From: Stenotrophomonas maltophilia
GTDB taxonomy: Bacteria > Pseudomonadota > Gammaproteobacteria > Xanthomonadales > Xanthomonadaceae
Reading direction: 5' to 3'
Length of the DNA: 10,462 bases
NCBI GenBank assembly: GCA_002386405.1
Contig: DGIP01000159.1
Coordinates: 1 to 10,462, forward strand
Under the pieces are notes generated by a model. The model did not search any database, was not told the origin of the DNA, and was given only the letters and a program-made list of their open reading frames with translations. Within the stretch, counting starts at the first letter, position 1, and every line of letters starts with the position of its first letter. Below, piece by piece: positions 7,957 to 10,462 of this stretch. Made by a program: the position numbers and the translations under genes.

Positions 7957-8430
7957 CTACCGTTTCGGCAGCCGCTGCATACGCGTATCGGATGCCCGGT
8001 CATGCCACGTCCGGCGCTGCCGGTCGACCAGCGCCCACCACAGCCCCAGGCCGCCCAGCAGCACCGACACCGTACCCACCGCATAACGCAGCCACAGCTG
8101 CCGCCGGGTGGGCGCGGTGCCATCGGCGCCCACCACCTGCAACCGCCACGGCCGCATGCCCAGGGTCTGACCGCCGCGCCGCCAGCTTTCGACCGCGTAC
8201 ACCCCGGTCACCGCCCAGCAGCACGCCCACAACACCCACTGCAGCGCACTGAACGGCGCGATGTTGTCGCGCGGGGCGTGGCCCGTGGCGTAGCCGGCGG
8301 TGAACAGCGCGCCGACCAGCATCCACAGCGCCAGCGCCGGGAAGAAGTCGTACAGCAGCGCCAACAGCCGCCACAACAGCAGCGAGGCAGGGCGGGGCGT
8401 ATCGGCAACGGCAGCAGTAGGCGTGCTCAT
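7957..8430 (-). CDS. RDD family membrane protein
   Basis: This 157-residue protein has the family hallmarks: Arg in [13 protein letters not shown] (R21, D28) at the start of the first membrane segment, [15 protein letters not shown] at 86-100 after the second, and [16 protein letters not shown] at 136-151 after the last. Likely membrane segments are about 16-47, 62-81 and 114-134. RDD proteins are poorly understood; some have been linked to ion transport, but no substrate can be read here. The start at 8430 is preferred ([14 protein letters not shown]); an in-frame ATG at 8454 would add 8 residues and run past the xerD start. It converges with lptG, leaving 13 bases, and diverges from xerD with 22 bases between start codons. 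A DNA-linked role is not implied by the neighbour. Confidence 0.85.
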   Translation of the reverse strand: MSTPTAAVADTPRPASLLLWRLLALLYDFFPALALWMLVGALFTAGYATGHAPRDNIAPFSALQWVLWACCWAVTGVYAVESWRRGGQTLGMRPWRLQVVGADGTAPTRRQLWLRYAVGTVSVLLGGLGLWWALVDRQRRTWHDRASDTRMQRLPKR

Positions 8431-8436
8431 GCGCCG

Positions 8437-8446
8437 AGCATATCCT
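8437..8446. promoter_or_regulatory. Overlapping divergent -10-like elements for xerD and the RDD gene
   Basis: TATCCT (8441-8446, forward) and TATGCT (8442-8437, reverse) share two bases. Each ends exactly six bases before the ATG of its gene, so a start seven bases past the -10 would fall on the A of each ATG and give leaderless messages. Neither has a good -35 at 16-18 bases. A five-base inverted repeat, TGCTC (8424-8428) and GAGCA (8436-8440), flanks the RDD start codon. Confidence 0.35.
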
Positions 8447-8452
8447 GTGCGC

Positions 8453-9430
8453 ATGCCTGATACCTCCACCCCCGCCGCGCGCCGCCAGCTGGTGCAGCAC
8501 CTGCCCGAACTGCGCGACGACGACAACGCACTGATCCAGCGCTTCCTCGATGCGGTCTGGGCCGAACAGGGCCTGGCCCGGGCCAGCCTGGACAGCTACC
8601 GGCGTGACCTGGAGGGGCTGGCACGCTGGCGCGACGGTGCCGGCGGCGGCCTGGACGGGATCGACCGCGCCGGCCTGTTCGATTACCTGGCCTGGCGCGC
8701 ACGCCACGGCTGGTCGCCGCGCAGCAACGCGCGGCTGCTGTCGGCGCTGCGCGCGTTCTTCGCCGATGCGGTGCGGCGCGGGCAACGCAGCGAAGACCCC
8801 AGCGCGCTGCTGGATCCGCCGCGGCTGCCGCGTCTGCTGCCCAAGGCGCTGGCCGAAAGCCAGATCGATGCGCTGCTGGCCGCCCCCGACGTGGCGCAGC
8901 CGTTGGGCCTGCGCGACCGCGCCATGCTGGAACTGATGTATGCCGCCGGGCTGCGCGTGAGCGAGCTGGTGGGACTGCCGGCCAATGCGGTGAACCTGCG
9001 CCAGGGCGTGCTGCGGGTCACCGGCAAGGGCAGCAAGGAGCGGCTGGTGCCCTTGGGCGAGGAGTCCCAGCACTGGCTGGAGCGTTACCTGCGCGAGGCG
9101 CGTCCGCAGCTGGCGGGCACGCGCGCCGTGCCTGCCGCACGCGATGGCGAAGTGCCGCTGTTCCTGGAGCCCTCACTGCACCCGCTGAGCCGCCAGCAGT
9201 TCTGGGGCCTGGTGAAGAAGTACGCCGTGCTGGCCGGGATCGACCCGGTGCGGATCAGTCCGCACGGGCTGCGCCACAGTTTCGCCACCCACCTGCTCAA
9301 CCGCGGCGCCGACCTGCGCGCGCTGCAGATGCTGCTCGGCCACAGCTCGCTGTCCACCACCCAGATCTACACGCTGGTGGCGCGCGAACACCTGCAGAAG
9401 CTGCATGCCAAGCACCACCCGCGCGGCTAG
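8453..9430 (+). CDS. xerD: Site-specific tyrosine recombinase XerD
   Basis: XerD works with XerC at the chromosomal dif site to resolve chromosome dimers at division, under FtsK control. This copy has 325 residues (E. coli 298). The core-binding domain covers about 25-115 and the catalytic domain about 130-320. All six active-site residues are present: R168 ([10 protein letters not shown]), K192 ([14 protein letters not shown]), H271 and R274 ([14 protein letters not shown]), H297 ([13 protein letters not shown]) and the nucleophile Y306. The ending LHAKHHPRG is close to that of E. coli XerD and separates it from XerC. The extra length is about 20 residues at the N-terminus and about 7 near 220-235. 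ATG 8453 is chosen; GTG at 8447 is possible. No ribosome binding site precedes either. In E. coli the next genes are dsbC and recJ. Confidence 0.95.
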   Translation: MPDTSTPAARRQLVQHLPELRDDDNALIQRFLDAVWAEQGLARASLDSYRRDLEGLARWRDGAGGGLDGIDRAGLFDYLAWRARHGWSPRSNARLLSALRAFFADAVRRGQRSEDPSALLDPPRLPRLLPKALAESQIDALLAAPDVAQPLGLRDRAMLELMYAAGLRVSELVGLPANAVNLRQGVLRVTGKGSKERLVPLGEESQHWLERYLREARPQLAGTRAVPAARDGEVPLFLEPSLHPLSRQQFWGLVKKYAVLAGIDPVRISPHGLRHSFATHLLNRGADLRALQMLLGHSSLSTTQIYTLVAREHLQKLHAKHHPRG

Positions 9431-9439
9431 CGCCGCCGT

Positions 9440-10345
9440 TCAGGCGCTGGATTCACCCGGTTGCCAGTCGCGCGGTACGCTCACGGCGCGCGGTTGGCCC
9501 AAGCGGGGCGGTTTCGGCGGCGCGTCGCCGGTGGGCAGCGGTCGCGCGAGCAGCGCCGCATGGCGGTCGAGCGTCTCCGGGTCGATCAGCCGGTCGGTTG
9601 CCACGCGCCCGTACGGGCCATCGCTGTTGGTCAGCATTTCCCGCCGCAGGTAGCGCACCACGCTCCATTCCGCACCCAGGCCCGCACCCACGGGAGCACG
9701 GGCCTGCAGCGCGTCGAAGACGTCCGCAATGACGTCTGATTGTGGTCGGCAGTGACCGGTGTCGCCAATCTGTTCCGCCGTTGCCAAGACTTTTGCGCGG
9801 AGTTCCTTGAGTGAGTTCAGCTGGCCGCTCCACACGGCTTGGGCCAGCGCATCCAGGGAGCCGCAGTGGGACTGTTCGGTCGATGCCATCGAGGTCCGGG
9901 AGTTCACCGAGGTACGTGACGCAAGCGACTCCAGTGATCCCGACAGACTGTGCGGGACGGGCACCGACGAAAGATTGCCGATGCGGGTCAGCAGGTTCTG
10001 CATGGATCGGCTGTGGGCGATGGGGGATGCGTCCTTGTACAGCGCCTGGCGCAGGTCGGTCAGGTGCCGGCTGCGGTCGACCAGCTGCGTCCCGGACAGC
10101 TGGTCACGCCGCCAGGCCTGGGTCAAACGCGCCTCCCGATTCTGGATCGCAACGACGGCGGAAGCGAAGCGGCTGCCGTTGCGGGGAGAGCGGACACTCA
10201 GCTCGACCTTGGCCGAGGTGCTGCCAAGCTGTGCCTTGAACCAGAGCAGTGGGGACGGAATGCGCATGCGGCCGGGGATCGATTCGGGGGATGGGATGAT
10301 CCCCGCTGCAGGTGCCGCGCACTTCCAGAATTCACTCGGCCTCAC
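9440..10345 (-). CDS. Uncharacterised protein between xerD and the dsbC-like gene
   Basis: I do not recognise this protein of up to 301 residues. From GTG at 10345 it has no signal peptide or membrane segment. Residues 65-115 are basic and helix-like (QNREARLTQAWRRDQL, RSRHLTDLRQALY). About 123-160 is a Ser/Thr-rich stretch with many short SL, SR and TS pairs, looking unstructured. About 160-265 looks helical and folded (GSLDALAQAVWSGQL, SDVIADVFDALQ, EWSVVRYLRREML). The tail from 270 is rich in Pro and Arg. An ATG at 10267 would give 275 residues and cannot be excluded; neither start has a clear ribosome binding site. Codons are less GC-biased than the neighbours: at 9725-9817, 13 of 31 end in A or T, against 6 of the first 40 in xerD. 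It converges on xerD with 9 bases between stops. The layout could suit a secreted effector or a recently gained gene, but nothing proves either. Confidence 0.65.
   Translation of the reverse strand: MRPSEFWKCAAPAAGIIPSPESIPGRMRIPSPLLWFKAQLGSTSAKVELSVRSPRNGSRFASAVVAIQNREARLTQAWRRDQLSGTQLVDRSRHLTDLRQALYKDASPIAHSRSMQNLLTRIGNLSSVPVPHSLSGSLESLASRTSVNSRTSMASTEQSHCGSLDALAQAVWSGQLNSLKELRAKVLATAEQIGDTGHCRPQSDVIADVFDALQARAPVGAGLGAEWSVVRYLRREMLTNSDGPYGRVATDRLIDPETLDRHAALLARPLPTGDAPPKPPRLGQPRAVSVPRDWQPGESSA
10274..10304. repeat. Inverted repeat upstream of the dsbC-like gene
   Basis: GGGGATC (10274-10280) and its exact complement GATCCCC (10298-10304) are 17 bases apart. The dyad lies between the two possible starts (10345 and 10267) of the reverse-strand gene. 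If that gene starts at 10267 the dyad is in its leader and could be an operator or an RNA hairpin. If it starts at 10345 the dyad is coding and may be chance. Confidence 0.25.
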
Positions 10346-10365
10346 AGGCTTCGCCGGGGCGGCTG

Positions 10366-10374
10366 TGCGAGAAT
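10366..10374 (+). promoter_or_regulatory. Candidate extended -10 for the dsbC-like gene
   Basis: TGC followed directly by GAGAAT (10369-10374) has the TGn form of an extended -10, with 4 of 6 matches in the hexamer. A start near 10381 would give a leader of about 22 bases holding a weak TGGA ribosome binding site (10392-10395), seven bases before the ATG. No clear -35 is seen. Because the gene upstream runs the other way, a promoter is needed in this gap. Confidence 0.3.
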
Positions 10375-10402
10375 CCGCCCACTCTCACCCGTGGATGTAC
10401 AG

Positions 10403-10462
10403 ATGCGTCGAGTTCTTACCGTGGCCCTGTTCGGTGCGCTCAGCCTGACCGCCTGCGCCCAG
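10403..10462 (+). CDS. dsbC: Lipoprotein start, probably thiol:disulfide interchange protein DsbC, 3' end outside the window
   Basis: Only 20 residues are visible: Met, two Arg, then the hydrophobic run VLTVALFGALSLTACAQ. LTAC (15-18) is a lipobox, so signal peptidase II would cut before C18 and the protein would be lipid-anchored. The residue after Cys is Ala, not Asp, which favours sorting to the outer membrane by the usual rule. The name DsbC, a periplasmic disulfide isomerase, rests on context only: E. coli has xerD-dsbC-recJ. The thioredoxin fold and CxxC would lie outside the window. Another lipoprotein is possible. Confidence 0.5.
   Translation, partial: MRRVLTVALFGALSLTACAQ

Noticed and set aside
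6675..8123. Reverse-strand open frame of 482 codons opposite lptF and lptG, running into the RDD gene
   Set aside because: Low-complexity Gln/His/Arg/Ala-rich translation opposite two clear membrane proteins; a shadow frame.
8000..9073. Reverse-strand open frame of 357 codons opposite xerD
   Set aside because: Shadow of xerD and out of frame with the RDD gene it overlaps; XerD carries all catalytic residues.
9759..10448. Forward-strand frames (229 and 142 codons) opposite the unrecognised gene
   Set aside because: Considered seriously because the reverse gene is unknown. The reverse frame is longer, has plausible helical segments and ends just beside xerD. The forward frames are rich in Ser, Arg, Cys and Trp and overlap the dsbC-like start.
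1..10462. New defence system, toxin-antitoxin pair, CRISPR array or integrated element
   Set aside because: XerD can suggest integrative elements, but this is the housekeeping chromosomal XerD by its motifs and context. No repeats with spacers, transposase, phage genes or paired small toxin-like genes were seen.

Overview
The window is high-GC chromosomal DNA from a gammaproteobacterium, most likely Stenotrophomonas or a close relative in the Xanthomonadaceae. Two things point there. The proteins (ValS, HolC, PepA, LptF, LptG, XerD) all look gammaproteobacterial, in a very GC-rich dialect. The rimI-valS gap holds three short palindromes that start with GTAG, the hallmark of the REP-like 'SMAG' elements described in Stenotrophomonas maltophilia. 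No rRNA, tRNA, CRISPR array, transposase or integron was seen.

Layout. (1) Positions 2-313 (+): the C-terminal end of a protein I read as the psi subunit (HolD) of the DNA polymerase III clamp loader, overlapping rimI (310-807, +) by four bases. (2) 808-911: a cluster of GTAG palindromes between the convergent rimI and valS. (3) 912-5656 (-): pepA-holC-valS, transcribed in that order. (4) 5657-5760: divergent promoter region. (5) 5761-7943 (+): lptF and lptG, the two membrane subunits of the lipopolysaccharide export transporter, joined by an ATGA overlap. (6) 7957-8430 (-): a small RDD-family membrane protein. (7) 8453-9430 (+): xerD, divergent from the RDD gene with only 22 bases between start codons. 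(8) 9440-10345 (-): an unrecognised protein of up to 301 residues with visibly less GC-biased codons. (9) 10403-10462 (+): the first 20 codons of a lipoprotein, probably dsbC.

How the genes relate. Most of the window is housekeeping. From memory, its gene pairs match three separate E. coli neighbourhoods (holD-rimI; lptFG divergent from pepA-holC-valS; xerD-dsbC-recJ), here placed side by side. Chi and psi, partners in one clamp-loader subcomplex, are therefore within 4 kb of each other. I see no convincing new defence or mobile system. The parts most worth a second look are the unrecognised reverse-strand gene between xerD and dsbC, the GTAG palindromes (one of which supplies the valS stop region), and the overlapping -10-like elements between xerD and the RDD gene.
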